Translations under genes and position numbers: made by a program
Source: Mycetohabitans endofungorum
GTDB taxonomy: Bacteria > Pseudomonadota > Gammaproteobacteria > Burkholderiales > Burkholderiaceae
Direction of reading: 5' to 3'
Assembly (NCBI RefSeq): GCF_037477895.1
Contig: NZ_CP132744.1
Coordinates: 2,356,001-2,420,000 of the forward strand
Length of the DNA: 64,000 nucleotides
Shown here: piece after piece, positions 46,502-57,148 of the stretch
Layout: every line of letters begins with the position of its first letter
Position numbering within the stretch: position 1 is the stretch's first letter
The notes under the pieces: generated by a model
The model's database searches: none
What the model was told of the DNA's origin: nothing
Seen by the model: the letters and a program-made list of their open reading frames with translations, nothing else

Positions 46502-47743
46502 TCAGGAGCGGTAATCGGCATTGATGGACACGTAGTCGTGCGACAGGTCGCAGGTCCAGAGGGTCGCCTGGGCATCACCGCGCGCCAAGCGCACGCGAAT
46601 CGTGATTTCGCTTTGCTTCATCACGCGCTGGCCGTCCTCCTCGCGATAGTCGGGATGGCGGCCACCGGCCTTGGCCACCAGCACGTCGTCCAGGTACAGC
46701 TCGATGCGGCTCACATCTAGGTCAGCAATGCCAGCGTAGCCGATCGCTGCCAGGAGCCGGCCCAGGTTGGGGTCAGACGCATAGAAAGCAGTCTTGACCA
46801 GAGGCGAGTGGCTAATCGCATAGGCCACCTGCCTGCACTCGTCGACACTGCGGCCCGCCTCGACGCGCACTGTCATGAATTTCGTCGCCCCTTCGCCGTC
46901 GCGCACGATCAATTGCGCCAGGGTCTGCGCGAGTTGCGTCAACGCGTCGCGCAACGCGCGGTATGCGGCGCTTTGCGTGGACGTAATCGCCGGCAGCGTC
47001 GAGCGGGCGGACGCTACGACGATGAACGAGTCATTCGTCGACGTATCGCCATCAATGGTGATGCAGTTGAACGATTGGTCGGCCACGTCCTTGACCAGTG
47101 CGTCCAGTACGGGCTGGGTGATGGCCGCATCGGTCGCGACAAACCCTAGCATCGTGGCCATGTTCGGCTTGATCATCCCGGCGCCCTTGCTGATCCCAGT
47201 TAGCGTGATCGTATGGCCGTCGATGTCGAGCTGCCGTGAGGCGGCCTTGGGCAACGTATCGGTCGTCATGATCGCCTGCGCAGCTTCGTACCAGTGCGCC
47301 GGCGCGAGTTGCGCAACGGCTTGCGGCAATCCTGCCTTGAGCCGCTCAATCGGTAGCGGTTCAAGGATCACGCCAGTGGAGAACGGCAGCACCTGCTGCG
47401 CATCGATGCGCAGCAGCCGCGCCAATTCCGCACAACTGTCGCGGGCATGCGCCAAACCCGGCTCGCCGGTCCCGGCGTTCGCATTGCCAGTATTGACGAG
47501 CAGCGCTCGAATCGGCGCGGCACCGCCACGCGCCGACGCGAGATGCTCACGACACACGACGACCGGCGCGGCGCAAAAGCGGTTCGTGGTCAACACGCCG
47601 GACACCGTTGCACCGTCATCGACGGCGATCACCAGTACATCCTTGCGATTCGGTTTGCGCAGATTGGCCTCGGCCCAGCCGAGCGTGACGCCGGGCACGG
47701 GATGAAGCGACGCGGGATCGATCGAGGGGAAATTGACGGCCAT
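46502..47743 (-). CDS. argJ: Bifunctional glutamate N-acetyltransferase / amino-acid acetyltransferase
   Basis: Transfers acetyl from N-acetylornithine to glutamate in the cyclic arginine pathway. 413 residues. The self-cleavage site is the Thr in [15 protein letters not shown] at about residue 195, yielding alpha and beta chains. Other landmarks are [57 protein letters not shown] and [13 protein letters not shown]. It lies downstream of secA beyond a strong terminator, so it needs its own promoter. Confidence 0.96.
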   Translation of the reverse strand: MAVNFPSIDPASLHPVPGVTLGWAEANLRKPNRKDVLVIAVDDGATVSGVLTTNRFCAAPVVVCREHLASARGGAAPIRALLVNTGNANAGTGEPGLAHARDSCAELARLLRIDAQQVLPFSTGVILEPLPIERLKAGLPQAVAQLAPAHWYEAAQAIMTTDTLPKAASRQLDIDGHTITLTGISKGAGMIKPNMATMLGFVATDAAITQPVLDALVKDVADQSFNCITIDGDTSTNDSFIVVASARSTLPAITSTQSAAYRALRDALTQLAQTLAQLIVRDGEGATKFMTVRVEAGRSVDECRQVAYAISHSPLVKTAFYASDPNLGRLLAAIGYAGIADLDVSRIELYLDDVLVAKAGGRHPDYREEDGQRVMKQSEITIRVRLARGDAQATLWTCDLSHDYVSINADYRS

Positions 47744-47762
47744 GATTGCAAGCGCTGGTCAG

Positions 47763-47794
47763 AGAAAAAGCCGCCCGCGGGCACAGCGGGCGGC
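47763..47794 (-). terminator. Rho-independent terminator of secA
   Basis: GCCGCCCGC (47770-47778) and GCGGGCGGC (47786-47794) form a perfect 9-bp stem with a 7-nt loop. On the minus strand it is followed by TTTTTCTC. It lies 39 bp past the secA stop and 20 bp before the argJ start. Confidence 0.88.
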
Positions 47795-47832
47795 ATCGGA
47801 CAGGAACGGGACCACCCCGCTCGCGGAGCACA

Positions 47833-50667
47833 TCACGCGAGCCGACCGTGGCACTGCTTGTACTTCTTGCCGCTGCCGCACGGGCACGGATCGTTGCGGC
47901 CGACCTTCGGGTACGGGTTGTCGCGCGCGGCCACCGACGACTGGCCGGCGGCGAAGTCCAGTGACAGCCCAGAGACCGTATGGGGCGCGGGCGCCATCGG
48001 TAACCCGCGCGGCAGCGCATCGGCGAACGCGGCCTCGGCCTCGGCGGCCTGGGCAAAGTCAGCGTGTCGAAATTCAACGTTCTCCAAATGGCTCGCCTGC
48101 TCTTCGTATTGCTCGGCCGCTGCCTCGAGTTGCTCCGGTGTCTGGATCTGCACGTTCATCACAATGCGCGTGACCTCGTGCTTGACCGCGTCCAGCATCG
48201 CAGCAAACAGCTCAAATGCCTCGCGCTTGTATTCCTGCTTCGGATTTTTCTGCGCATAGCCGCGCAGGTGAATGCCCTGGCGCAGATGCTCGAGCGCGGC
48301 CAGGTGCTCGCGCCAACGCGAATCCAGCGTCTGCAGCATCGCCGAGCGCTCGAAGCCACTGAACGCATCGCGGCCGACCTGCGCGACCTTCGCCTCGTAC
48401 GCTTCGTCACCTGCCGCGATCACCGCGTCGAGTACCTCGTCGGCCTCGATTGTGTCCGCCTCGTTCACCATCTCCTGCAACGCGAGATCGAGCTGCCACT
48501 CGTTGCGCAACGCCTCCTCGAGCGCCGGCACATCCCACTGCTCCTCGATGCTGCCAGCCGGCACATAGGTGCGCACCACCTCAGTCAGCACGCCATGCCG
48601 CATCGCGCCAATCGTCTCGTGAATGTCCTGCGCTTCCAGCAACTCGTTGCGCTGCTGGTAAATCACCTTGCGCTGGTCATTGGCGACGTCGTCATACTCG
48701 AGCAACTGCTTGCGGATATCGAAGTTACGGGCCTCGACCTTGCGTTGCGCCGATTCGATCGACCGCGTCACGATGCCGGCCTCGATCGCCTCGCCTTCCG
48801 GCATCTTCAGCCGGTCCATGATCGCGCGCACACGGTCACCGGCGAAGATGCGCAGCAACGGGTCCTCGAGCGACAGGTAGAAGCGCGACGAACCGGGATC
48901 GCCCTGGCGGCCCGCCCGTCCGCGCAACTGGTTGTCGATCCGGCGGGACTCGTGCCGCTCGGTGCCGATGATGTGCAGTCCACCGGCTGCCTTGACCTGC
49001 TCGTGCAGCGTTTGCCATTCGTCGTGGATCTGCTGAATCCGACGTCGCTTCTCGTCGTCGCTGATCGACGCATCGGCTTCGATCAGCGACGCCTGCTTGT
49101 CCGGGTTGCCGCCGAGTACGATGTCGGTGCCACGGCCCGCCATGTTGGTCGCGATCGTGATGCGCTTCGGACGGCCAGCCTCGGCGACGATCGCCGCCTC
49201 ACGCGCGTGCTGCTTTGCGTTGAGCACCTCGTGTGGCAACCCGGCCTGCTTGAGCAGGCGCGATAGCAACTCGGAATTCTCGATCGACGTGGTGCCGACC
49301 AGCACCGGCTGTCCGCGCTCGTAGCAGTCGCGGATATCGCGGATCACCGCGTCATAGCGCTCCTTCGCGGTCTTGTAGATCTGGTCCTGGCGATCCGTGC
49401 GCTTGGACGGCCGGTTGGTCGGGACCACGACCGTCTCGAGTCCATAGATCTCGTTGAACTCGTACGCCTCGGTGTCCGCCGTGCCGGTCATGCCAGCCAG
49501 CTTGGCATACATCCGGAAGTAATTCTGGAACGTGATCGACGCCAGCGTCTGGTTCTCCGCCTGGATCTTCACATGCTCCTTCGCCTCAACAGCTTGGTGC
49601 AGGCCGTCCGACCAGCGCCGACCCGGCATCAGGCGCCCGGTGAACTCATCGACGATGATTACCTCGCCATTCTGCACGACATAGTGCTGATCGCGGAAGA
49701 ACAGCGTATGCGCGCGCAGCGCCGCATACACATGATGCATCAGCGTGATGTTCTGCGGTGCATAAAGACTCTCGCCATCGCCAATGAGGCCCCATTCGGC
49801 CAGCAGACGCTCGGCCTTCTCGTGACCCGATTCAGTCAAGAATACCGAGCGCGCCTTCTCGTCCAGCGTGTAGTCGCCCGGCTTCTCGACGCCACTACCA
49901 TCGGCCTTTTCTTCACCAATCTGGCGCTCCAGCAGCGGCGGCAACGCATTCATCCGCACATACAGTTCGGTGTGGTCCTCAGCCTGCCCCGAAATAATCA
50001 GCGGCGTGCGCGCCTCGTCGATCAAAATCGAGTCGACCTCATCGACGATCGCGAAATTCAGCCCACGCTGCACGCGCGCATCGGTCTCATAGACCATGTT
50101 GTCGCGCAGGTAGTCGAAGCCGAATTCGTTGTTCGTGCCATACGTGATGTCCGACGCGTAAGCTTGCTGCTTCTGGCCGTGTTCCATCTGCGACAGGTTG
50201 ATGCCGACGGACAGACCGAGAAAATTGTAGAGCCGGCCCATCCACTCCGCATCGCGCTGCGCGAGATAGTCGTTGACCGTCACCACATGCACGCCGCGCC
50301 CCGATAGCGCATTCAGGTACGCCGCCAGCGTGGCCACCAGCGTCTTGCCCTCGCCGGTGCGCATTTCGGCGATCTTGCCGTAGTGCAGCGCCATGCCGCC
50401 GATCAGCTGTACGTCGAAGTGCCGCATCTTCAGCACGCGGCGGCTCGCTTCCCGACACACCGCGAATGCCTCCGGCAGCAGCCTGTCGAGCGACTCCCCA
50501 GCCGCTACGCGCTGCCTGAATTCGTCGGTTTTCGCGCGCAATTGCTCGTCCGTCAGCTTTTCGATCTGCGCCTCCAGCGCATTGATCGTCGCGACAGTCT
50601 TTTGATACTGTTTGATCAGCCGCTGGTTGCGACTGCCAAAAATCTTTTGCAGAAAACCGGTGGTCAT
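47833..50667 (-). CDS. secA: Protein translocase subunit SecA
   Basis: ATPase motor that drives preproteins through SecYEG. 944 residues. [20 protein letters not shown] is the usual N-terminus. [20 protein letters not shown] (Walker A), [40 protein letters not shown] (DEVD), [17 protein letters not shown] and [20 protein letters not shown] form the two nucleotide domains. The C-terminal zinc motif [14 protein letters not shown] is intact. The ATG at 50667 is chosen over an upstream in-frame start by homology. It diverges from the dciA-like gene. Confidence 0.97.
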   Translation of the reverse strand: MTTGFLQKIFGSRNQRLIKQYQKTVATINALEAQIEKLTDEQLRAKTDEFRQRVAAGESLDRLLPEAFAVCREASRRVLKMRHFDVQLIGGMALHYGKIAEMRTGEGKTLVATLAAYLNALSGRGVHVVTVNDYLAQRDAEWMGRLYNFLGLSVGINLSQMEHGQKQQAYASDITYGTNNEFGFDYLRDNMVYETDARVQRGLNFAIVDEVDSILIDEARTPLIISGQAEDHTELYVRMNALPPLLERQIGEEKADGSGVEKPGDYTLDEKARSVFLTESGHEKAERLLAEWGLIGDGESLYAPQNITLMHHVYAALRAHTLFFRDQHYVVQNGEVIIVDEFTGRLMPGRRWSDGLHQAVEAKEHVKIQAENQTLASITFQNYFRMYAKLAGMTGTADTEAYEFNEIYGLETVVVPTNRPSKRTDRQDQIYKTAKERYDAVIRDIRDCYERGQPVLVGTTSIENSELLSRLLKQAGLPHEVLNAKQHAREAAIVAEAGRPKRITIATNMAGRGTDIVLGGNPDKQASLIEADASISDDEKRRRIQQIHDEWQTLHEQVKAAGGLHIIGTERHESRRIDNQLRGRAGRQGDPGSSRFYLSLEDPLLRIFAGDRVRAIMDRLKMPEGEAIEAGIVTRSIESAQRKVEARNFDIRKQLLEYDDVANDQRKVIYQQRNELLEAQDIHETIGAMRHGVLTEVVRTYVPAGSIEEQWDVPALEEALRNEWQLDLALQEMVNEADTIEADEVLDAVIAAGDEAYEAKVAQVGRDAFSGFERSAMLQTLDSRWREHLAALEHLRQGIHLRGYAQKNPKQEYKREAFELFAAMLDAVKHEVTRIVMNVQIQTPEQLEAAAEQYEEQASHLENVEFRHADFAQAAEAEAAFADALPRGLPMAPAPHTVSGLSLDFAAGQSSVAARDNPYPKVGRNDPCPCGSGKKYKQCHGRLA

Positions 50668-50945
50668 CGGATCGGGATCTCGAGTCGGCACGCGACGCCG
50701 GATCGGCGCGACTCTCGCACGACCCGTTGGCGAACGGCGGTTCGACGGCTGTGTCCAGTTGGATTTAAAGGCGCGATTTTATCACGCCGACTGTGTACTG
50801 CCCGCGTCAGGACGCGCTCGCGCGCGGTTGTCAACCCGTGCAGCCGGCCAGCGGCGCAATAATCGTCGAAGCCGGCCACCAGCGGCTACAATAGTGGCGT
50901 GGATACACGTCGATTCCCCGACGGCCGCGAGCCGCCAGTCCCTGC

Positions 50946-51434
50946 ATGAGTGCCATGAGCCGCTATTCGCCCTATCCGTTGCCACGCAAGCCGTTGACGC
51001 CCCGGCCGCTCGCCGAGTTGATGTCGTCCAGCGCCGAGTTGGCCGCGCTGCAAGCCGGCGTGCGACAAGTGGCGGCGCTGGAAGCGGCACTGCAAGCCGT
51101 GCTGCCCAGTTATCTGGCCAGCCATGTGCATGCCGGCCCAATCAAGGATCAGGCACTGACCCTTTTTGCAGCCCACACTGCGTTGGCCGCCCGGTTGCGT
51201 CATCTGGAGCCCACCGTGCTGACCGAACTGCAGCAGCGTGGTTTCGCACTGCGGGCGATTAAGATCCGCGTGCGCCCGCAAGCGCCAGCCGCTGCTGCGC
51301 AGATCAAGCAAGCCCGGGTTTCAGTAGCCGGCGCCGATTGTCTTCGCGAGTTGGCCGACGCATTGGAGCCTTCGCCGCTGCAGCAAGCCGTTGCCCGCAT
51401 GGCGCAGCGGCATACGGGTCGCCGCCGCGCCTAG
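50946..51434 (+). CDS. DciA-like DUF721 protein
   Basis: 162 residues. The DUF721/DciA domain spans about residues 20-120 (LAELMSSSAELAALQAGVRQ, VLPSYLASHVHAGPIKDQAL, LAARLRHLEPTVLTELQQRG, ALRAIKIRVRPQ). DciA proteins load the replicative helicase DnaB in bacteria that lack DnaC; in many betaproteobacteria the gene lies beside secA or lpxC, as here. The start is ATG 50946 or ATG 50955. The C-terminal 45 residues are variable. It converges on lpxC with a 7-bp gap. Confidence 0.82.
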   Translation: MSAMSRYSPYPLPRKPLTPRPLAELMSSSAELAALQAGVRQVAALEAALQAVLPSYLASHVHAGPIKDQALTLFAAHTALAARLRHLEPTVLTELQQRGFALRAIKIRVRPQAPAAAAQIKQARVSVAGADCLRELADALEPSPLQQAVARMAQRHTGRRRA

Positions 51435-51441
51435 CGAGACT

Positions 51442-52359
51442 TCACGCGTACACTGCCTGCGGGTCATAGGCAAAACCGCGCGGCGCCGCTTTCTGGTCGG
51501 CAAACGTGACGATCTCGTACGCGTCCTCGTGGGCGAGCAATTCGCGCAGTAGCGCATTGTTCAAGCCGTGACCGGACTTGTACGCGGTGTACGATGCCAG
51601 CAATGGATGGCCGACCACGTATAGGTCGCCGATCGCGTCTAGCATTTTATGTTTCACGAACTCGTCGCCATAGCGCAGGCCATCGTTGTTCAGCACGCGG
51701 TACTCGTCTAGCACGATCGCGTTGTCCATGCTGCCGCCTCGCGCCAGGCCCAACTCGCGCATCATTTCGACTTCGTGCGCGAAGCCGAATGTGCGAGCCC
51801 GCGCGATCTCGCGCACATAGGACGTGTCGGCAAAATCGACCTCCAGTTCCTGGCCGGTCTTGTCCACCGCCGGGTGACGGAAGTCGATCGTAAACTTCAA
51901 CTTGAAACCGAAGTACGGCTCCAGCCGGGCAAACTTGTCCCCATCACGCACCTCGACCGGCCGCGTGACCTTGATGAACTGCTTGGCGGCAGCCTGCTCG
52001 TCGATCCCGGCCGACTGAAGCAAGAACACGAACGACGCCGCGCTGCCGTCCATGATCGGGATTTCCTCGGCCGTCACGTCGACATACAGGTTATCGATCC
52101 CGAGCCCCGCGCAAGCCGACATCAGGTGCTCAACGGTCGATACCCTCGCGCCGTCCTTTTCCAGCACCGACGCAAGGCGCGTGTCGCCAATCGACATCGC
52201 ACTGGCCGGAATGTCGACCGGCACGGCCAAGTCGGTGCGACAAAACACAATTCCGGTATTGGCAGCAGCCGGACGCAGCGTCAACTCGACCTTGCGCCCG
52301 GAGTGCAGGCCGATGCCAACCGTCTTCACGATCGATTTGATGGTCCGCTGCTTCAACAT
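51442..52359 (-). CDS. lpxC: UDP-3-O-acyl-N-acetylglucosamine deacetylase
   Basis: Zinc deacetylase that commits UDP-sugar to lipid A synthesis. 305 residues. [40 protein letters not shown] (zinc His in EHL), [20 protein letters not shown] and [20 protein letters not shown] (zinc His and Asp) are present, with [20 protein letters not shown] carrying the catalytic His further on. It is the last gene of the dcw cluster and is separated from ftsZ by 497 bp, so probably transcribed from its own promoter (weak TATACT at 52419-52414 on the minus strand). Confidence 0.97.
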   Translation of the reverse strand: MLKQRTIKSIVKTVGIGLHSGRKVELTLRPAAANTGIVFCRTDLAVPVDIPASAMSIGDTRLASVLEKDGARVSTVEHLMSACAGLGIDNLYVDVTAEEIPIMDGSAASFVFLLQSAGIDEQAAAKQFIKVTRPVEVRDGDKFARLEPYFGFKLKFTIDFRHPAVDKTGQELEVDFADTSYVREIARARTFGFAHEVEMMRELGLARGGSMDNAIVLDEYRVLNNDGLRYGDEFVKHKMLDAIGDLYVVGHPLLASYTAYKSGHGLNNALLRELLAHEDAYEIVTFADQKAAPRGFAYDPQAVYA

Positions 52360-52856
52360 CGTCTTAACTCTTAATAGGTTATTCTAATCGCGGGTTTTAA
52401 TCCCATAGTCATTAGTATACTCGACTTGCTCAATTCCCGCTTTTATCCATCTGTATAAAACTGTTTCCCGTTGTTACGTTTTCCGTGTTGAACGGATGAT
52501 AAAGCGGCCCGATACCTGGAAGGAGGCGGTTTCCAGGCACCGGGCCGTGTGACAGCAGGGCGAAAAACGCTCGCGCACGCGTTGCCAGCACGCAACAGCA
52601 GCGGCTATCCCGTTAGATCTGCGCCGTCGGTGAACCACACGCCCTGCCCGGGACGTGCTATCACTGCTGCGCTTGCACCTCTTCGTCGGCCAAGCGCCCA
52701 CTCGCGACCGGCGTCTATCATGCCACCGGCGCGCAACGTCGCATCCGCTGTTTCTTCAGCGGGCAGCAAGCGGGGCGAGCATCTTGCGGGATGCCGAGCT
52801 TGCGGGTCCAGCCAGCGCGGTCCGCGTCGCTGTGACGCCTGCGTCGGGCGCGCTGA
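52360..52856. other. Long intergenic region between ftsZ and lpxC
   Basis: 497 bp without a supported gene. The lpxC-proximal 120 bp are AT-rich and should contain the lpxC promoter. A strong hairpin lies at 52506-52546. The rest (52560-52856) is GC-rich with only chance-like open frames on both strands. I recall an intervening peroxiredoxin gene at this place in some Burkholderia; nothing of it is recognisable here. Confidence 0.5.
52506..52546 (-). terminator. Stem-loop downstream of ftsZ, upstream of lpxC
   Basis: GGCCCG (52506-52511) pairs with CGGGCC (52541-52546), and CCTGGAA (52515-52521) with TTCCAGG (52531-52537), giving a 13-bp interrupted stem. On the minus strand it is followed by gcTTTATC, a weak U tract. 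Probable terminator ending dcw transcripts before lpxC. Confidence 0.55.
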
Positions 52857-54047
52857 TCAGTCGGCTTGCTTGCGCAGAAACGCCGGGATGTCGTACGTGT
52901 CTACGCCCTTTTCTTGCAATGCCTGCACGTGCGATGCAGCAGTTTCCCGCGAGTTGCGCCACACTGCCGGCGTATCCAGTGCGCCATAGTCGGTCGCGCT
53001 CGGCGCGGCGGCATAGCTGACCGGCTGCGCGGCGATTGGATGATTATCCGTGCCAGTGCGCAGCAGCGTCATCGGCGCCGCCTGCTGCTTCTTGGCGACG
53101 CGGCCAAGGCCCGTCGCCACCACGGTTACCCGCAGCGCATCGCCCATCGCGTCGTCGTACACCGCGCCGAAAATCACCGTCGCATCGTCGGCCGCGTAGC
53201 TCTTAATCGTGTTCATCACCTCGCGGGTTTCCGACAGGCGCAGCGAGCGGCTCGACGTGATGTTGACCAGCACGCCTCGCGCGCCAGACAGGTCCACGCC
53301 CTCGAGCAGCGGGCTGGCCACAGCTTGTTCGGCTGCCAGCCGCGCGCGGTCGACGCCAGCCACCGTCGCGGTGCCCATCATCGCCTTGCCTTGCTCGCCC
53401 ATCACGGTCTTGACGTCCTCGAAGTCCACGTTCACGAGGCCGTCGACATTGATGATCTCGGCAATGCCGGCCACCGCGTTATGCAACACATCGTCCGCGC
53501 ACTGAAAGCACTTATCCATCTCAGCGTCGTCGCCCATCACGTCGAACAGCTTGTCGTTCAGCACGACGATCAGCGAGTCGACATGCGATTCAAGTTCCTG
53601 CGAACCCGCTTCGGCAATCCGCATGCGCTTGCCGCCCTCGAACTCGAACGGCTTGCTAACGACACCTACTGTTAGGATGCCCATCTCCTTGGCAATTTGC
53701 GCGACCACAGGCGCGGCGCCGGTACCGGTGCCGCCGCCCATGCCCGCCGTGATGAACACCATGTGCGCACCGCGCAGCGCGTCGGCAATGCGCTCGCGAG
53801 CCTCCTCCGCGGCGGCGTGCCCCATGTCGGGTTTCGCCCCGGCGCCCAGGCCGGTCTTACCCAATTGGATCACGGACGGTGCCTTGGACCGATTCAGCGC
53901 TTGAGCATCGGTATTCATCACGATGAAATCAACGCCCTGCACACCGCGGTTGATCATGTGCTGGACGGCATTGCCGCCAGCGCCACCGACCCCGACGACC
54001 TTGATGATCGTGCCGTTGGTTTCGGTTTCCAGCATTTCGAATTCCAT
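52857..54047 (-). CDS. ftsZ: Cell division protein FtsZ
   Basis: Tubulin-like GTPase forming the Z ring. 396 residues from ATG 54047, which has a GGAGG ribosome-binding site nine bases upstream. IIKVVGVGGAGGNAVQHMIN, the tubulin signature FITAGMGGGTGTGAAPVVAQ, GKRMRIAEAGSQELESHVDS and the T7 loop NVDFEDVKTVMGEQGKAMMG are intact. The variable linker is followed by the conserved C-terminal peptide YDIPAFLRKQAD, which binds FtsA and ZipA. It is 111 bp downstream of ftsA. Confidence 0.98.
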   Translation of the reverse strand: MEFEMLETETNGTIIKVVGVGGAGGNAVQHMINRGVQGVDFIVMNTDAQALNRSKAPSVIQLGKTGLGAGAKPDMGHAAAEEARERIADALRGAHMVFITAGMGGGTGTGAAPVVAQIAKEMGILTVGVVSKPFEFEGGKRMRIAEAGSQELESHVDSLIVVLNDKLFDVMGDDAEMDKCFQCADDVLHNAVAGIAEIINVDGLVNVDFEDVKTVMGEQGKAMMGTATVAGVDRARLAAEQAVASPLLEGVDLSGARGVLVNITSSRSLRLSETREVMNTIKSYAADDATVIFGAVYDDAMGDALRVTVVATGLGRVAKKQQAAPMTLLRTGTDNHPIAAQPVSYAAAPSATDYGALDTPAVWRNSRETAASHVQALQEKGVDTYDIPAFLRKQAD

Positions 54048-54158
54048 TAGTGCCTCCGTCAAGTATTAAGCGACTTCACTCGGCGTTACGCGGTGGCGGA
54101 ATCGGGCAATTCCGTCACCGTGCACTGGCCGCCGCCGCCAGCGCGTTGCGAAACGACT

Positions 54159-55391
54159 TCAAAAATTGCCTAGGAACCAGTCCTTCATCCGGGCCCACAC
54201 CTGCGTGGCGGAACCAGACTGCGTGGCGACCTTACGCCCGCGCATGCGCTGTGAACGCCCCTCCACCAGCAGCCCCATCGCGGTCGAATAGCGCGGGTTG
54301 CGCACTACGTCCGCCAGTCCGCCGGCATATTCCGGCACGCCGATACGCACCGGTTTGAGGAAGATGTCCTCGCCCAGTTCAACCATGCCGGCCATCATCG
54401 CCGCGCCACCGGTCAACACTACGCCGGAGCTCAGCAGCTCCTCGTAGCCGGACTCGCGCACGACTTGCTGGACCAGCGAAAACAGCTCCTCCACGCGCGG
54501 CTCAATCACCGCCGCCAGCGCCTGGCGAGACAGCACCCGCGGGCCGCGCTCGCCCAGCCCCGGCACCTCGATCATCTCGTCCGGATCGGCCAGCGCCTGT
54601 TTGGCGATCCCGTAGGTTACCTTGATATCTTCCGCGTCCGGCGTCGGCGTGCGCAGCGCCATCGCGATGTCGCTGGTGATCTGATCGCCCGCGATCGGGA
54701 TCACTGCGGTATGGCGAATCGCCCCCTCGCTGAAGATCGCGATGTCGGTAGTCCCGCCGCCGATATCGACCAGCACAACACCGAGCTCCTTCTCGTCCTC
54801 GGTCAGCACGGCCAGGCTCGACGCGAGCGGCTGCAGAATCAGATCGTTGACCTCCAGCCCGCAGCGGCGCACGCATTTGACAATGTTCTGTGCGGCCGAG
54901 ACGGCACCCGTCACGATGTGCACCTTCACCTCCAGCCGGATACCGCTCATGCCAATCGGCTCGCGCACGTCTTCCTGGCCGTCGATGATGAATTCCTGCG
55001 TCAGGATGTGCAGCACCTGCTGGTCGGTCGGAATATTGATCGCTTTCGCCGTCTCAATCACACGCGCGACGTCCGCCTGCGTGACCTCCTTGTCCTTGAT
55101 CGCCACCATGCCGCTCGAATTGAAGCTACGGATATGGCTGCCGGCGATGCCGGTGAACACGTTGGTAATCTTGCAGTCGGCCATCAGTTCAGCTTCCTCG
55201 AGCGCGCGCTGGATCGACTGAACCGTCGCCTCGATATTAACGACCACCCCCTTCTTCAGACCCTTCGAGTCGCTTTGCCCGAGCCCAATCACTTCATAGT
55301 GGCCCTCGCCTTTTAACTCGGCGACAACGGCCACCACCTTCGACGTCCCGATGTCAAGGGCAACCAGCAGGTCCTTGTAGTCTTTGCTCAT
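54159..55391 (-). CDS. ftsA: Cell division protein FtsA
   Basis: Actin-like ATPase that tethers FtsZ to the membrane. 410 residues. DLLVALDIGTSKVVAVVAEL (phosphate 1), VVLVDIGGGTTDIAIFSEGA (phosphate 2) and SGVVLTGGAAMMAGMVELGE (adenosine motif) are visible, with the 1C domain between about residues 85 and 165. The C-terminus VWARMKDWFLGNF is the membrane-targeting amphipathic helix. It follows ftsQ by 36 bp. Confidence 0.97.
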   Translation of the reverse strand: MSKDYKDLLVALDIGTSKVVAVVAELKGEGHYEVIGLGQSDSKGLKKGVVVNIEATVQSIQRALEEAELMADCKITNVFTGIAGSHIRSFNSSGMVAIKDKEVTQADVARVIETAKAINIPTDQQVLHILTQEFIIDGQEDVREPIGMSGIRLEVKVHIVTGAVSAAQNIVKCVRRCGLEVNDLILQPLASSLAVLTEDEKELGVVLVDIGGGTTDIAIFSEGAIRHTAVIPIAGDQITSDIAMALRTPTPDAEDIKVTYGIAKQALADPDEMIEVPGLGERGPRVLSRQALAAVIEPRVEELFSLVQQVVRESGYEELLSSGVVLTGGAAMMAGMVELGEDIFLKPVRIGVPEYAGGLADVVRNPRYSTAMGLLVEGRSQRMRGRKVATQSGSATQVWARMKDWFLGNF

Positions 55392-55427
55392 AGCGTGCTC
55401 AATTGCGAGTGTTGTCCGTTCATTGCG

Positions 55428-56189
55428 TCATGGACGCAGCTTCTTCGCCTTCGGGTCGTCGGGAATGAAGCGCATCCCTGCAGCCCGGATCGCGAACCCG
55501 TTCGGGTAGCGCAAATCCACATATTCGATGTCGTTGCCCCAGCGCTGCGTGACCATCGGCCAGGCAACCACGAGCCGCCGCGCACGGCTGGCCAGCATAT
55601 CCTTGTTACGTTCGCGCCCCAGCTCCACCTGCATGCCATTGGTCAGCTTGACGGTCCACGCGTAGCGCGGCGACAACGTGACCTCCTCCGGCTTCGCACC
55701 CAACGGCTCGAACCATTTCTGGAAATCGTGGTAACGGGCCACGACGTCGCGCTCCGAGCCTATTGGGCCGGCGAACACCGGCAACTCGGCATCGGCCTCG
55801 GCCTGATTGGCCGTAAAGACCTCGCCATCGACGCTAACGAACTGGTCGCTGCCCCACGTACCCAGGGGCTTGTACTCCTCGAGCGTGACCGCCAGCGCAT
55901 TCGGCCACACGCGGCGCACGCTCGCATGGCGCACCCACGGGATCTGCTCGAACGCGGCACGCGCGCCGTCCAGATCCACCGTAAAGAAATTGCCGTGCAG
56001 CTTGCCCAACACGTTCGCGCGCACCGTCGGCCGGTTGATGTGCTCGATATCGCCGTCGATCAGCAGCGTGCGCAACGCGAAGGCCGGCCGCTGCAGCAGC
56101 CACAGGCCGGCACCGGCGAGCACAATCGCCAGCAGCGCGGCGTGCAGCGTGCTGGTGATCATGTTGAGCTGGCGCGGATTGTTCCACAT
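55428..56189 (-). CDS. ftsQ: Cell division protein FtsQ
   Basis: Bitopic divisome protein of 253 residues. One transmembrane helix (MITSTLHAALLAIVLAGAGL) near residues 10-30. The POTRA domain follows (AFALRTLLIDGDIEHINRPT, VLGKLHGNFFTVDLDGARAA), then the beta domain (VRRVWPNALAVTLEEYKPLG, YAWTVKLTNGMQVELGRERN, VDLRYPNGFAIRAAGM). It links the cytoplasmic ring to FtsB/FtsL. It lies 15 bp after ddl. Confidence 0.95.
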   Translation of the reverse strand: MWNNPRQLNMITSTLHAALLAIVLAGAGLWLLQRPAFALRTLLIDGDIEHINRPTVRANVLGKLHGNFFTVDLDGARAAFEQIPWVRHASVRRVWPNALAVTLEEYKPLGTWGSDQFVSVDGEVFTANQAEADAELPVFAGPIGSERDVVARYHDFQKWFEPLGAKPEEVTLSPRYAWTVKLTNGMQVELGRERNKDMLASRARRLVVAWPMVTQRWGNDIEYVDLRYPNGFAIRAAGMRFIPDDPKAKKLRP

Positions 56190-56204
56190 GTGGGTAGCCG
56201 GGCG

Positions 56205-57146
56205 TCAATCCTTCAGCGTGAGCGCAAGCACGTTCACGAGCAGTTCACTGTACGAGATGCCGACCGCACGCGCCGCCTTCGGCGGCAATGAGTGATCGGT
56301 CATGCCGGGCGCAGTGTTGACCTCCAGGAAATACGGGTTGCCATCGCTGTCAAGCATGAAGTCGGCGCGCCCCCAGCCGACGCACGCGAGGACCTCGAAT
56401 GCGCGACGCGCGAGCGCCGTCAGCCGCTGCTCGTCGGCATCGCTCAATCCGCACGGAATCAGGTACTGGGTATCGTCGGCGACGTATTTCGCGTGGTAAT
56501 CATAGAACTCGCCAGCCGGCACGATCCGAATCAGCGGCAACGGCAGCGAGCCAGCGATGCACGCGGTGTATTCCCCCCCACCGTCGATGCTCTTCTCCAC
56601 CAGCACGACCGGATCATGCTGCGCGGCCTGCGCCAGTGCATACGGCAGGTTGTCGGCCGCCTTGACCTTGATCACCGCGACGCTCGACCCTTCGGTGGCC
56701 GGCTTGACGAACAGCGGCAACCCGAGTTTCGCGACGATCTGCTGCGCTCGCGTGTCGTAGTCCTCGCCGCGTAGCACCGTGTCGAACGGCGGCGTCGGGA
56801 TCCCGAGCTGCTGCCAGATCAATTTCGTGCGGAACTTGTCCATGCCCAGCGCCGAGCCCAGCACGCCCGGGCCAGTGTAGCGGATCCCGTAGAAATCGAG
56901 CGCGCCCTGGATCTGACCATTTTCACCATATCCGCCGTGCAACGCAATGAATGCGCGCACGAACCCTTCGTCCTTGAGCGCCGACAAGGGCCGCTCCTTC
57001 GGATCGAACAAGTGCGCGTCCACGCCGGCGTCACGCAGCCCCTGGCAGACCAGCGGGCCGGACACGAGCGACACGTCGCGCTCAGACGACTCGCCGCCAT
57101 AGAGCACCGCCACCTTGCCAAACGCCTTGGGATCGATCGCGCCCAT
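56205..57146 (-). CDS. ddl: D-alanine--D-alanine ligase
   Basis: Makes the D-Ala-D-Ala dipeptide that MurF adds to the muropeptide. 313 residues, ATP-grasp fold. [60 protein letters not shown] and [20 protein letters not shown] are diagnostic. ATG 57146 ([15 protein letters not shown]) matches the family and is best spaced from AAGGG; ATG 57149 and GTG 57152, which touch the murC stop, are alternatives. Translation is probably coupled to murC. Confidence 0.95.
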   Translation of the reverse strand: MGAIDPKAFGKVAVLYGGESSERDVSLVSGPLVCQGLRDAGVDAHLFDPKERPLSALKDEGFVRAFIALHGGYGENGQIQGALDFYGIRYTGPGVLGSALGMDKFRTKLIWQQLGIPTPPFDTVLRGEDYDTRAQQIVAKLGLPLFVKPATEGSSVAVIKVKAADNLPYALAQAAQHDPVVLVEKSIDGGGEYTACIAGSLPLPLIRIVPAGEFYDYHAKYVADDTQYLIPCGLSDADEQRLTALARRAFEVLACVGWGRADFMLDSDGNPYFLEVNTAPGMTDHSLPPKAARAVGISYSELLVNVLALTLKD

Positions 57147-57148
57147 CA

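Noticed and set aside
48064..49266. Open frame of 400 codons on + within secA
   Set aside because: Mirror frame of secA; leucine/arginine-rich, no domain recognised.
52549..52989. 147-codon frame on + between lpxC and ftsZ
   Set aside because: Overlaps the ftsZ 3' end antisense, and its composition is Arg/Ala/Ser rich without any motif.
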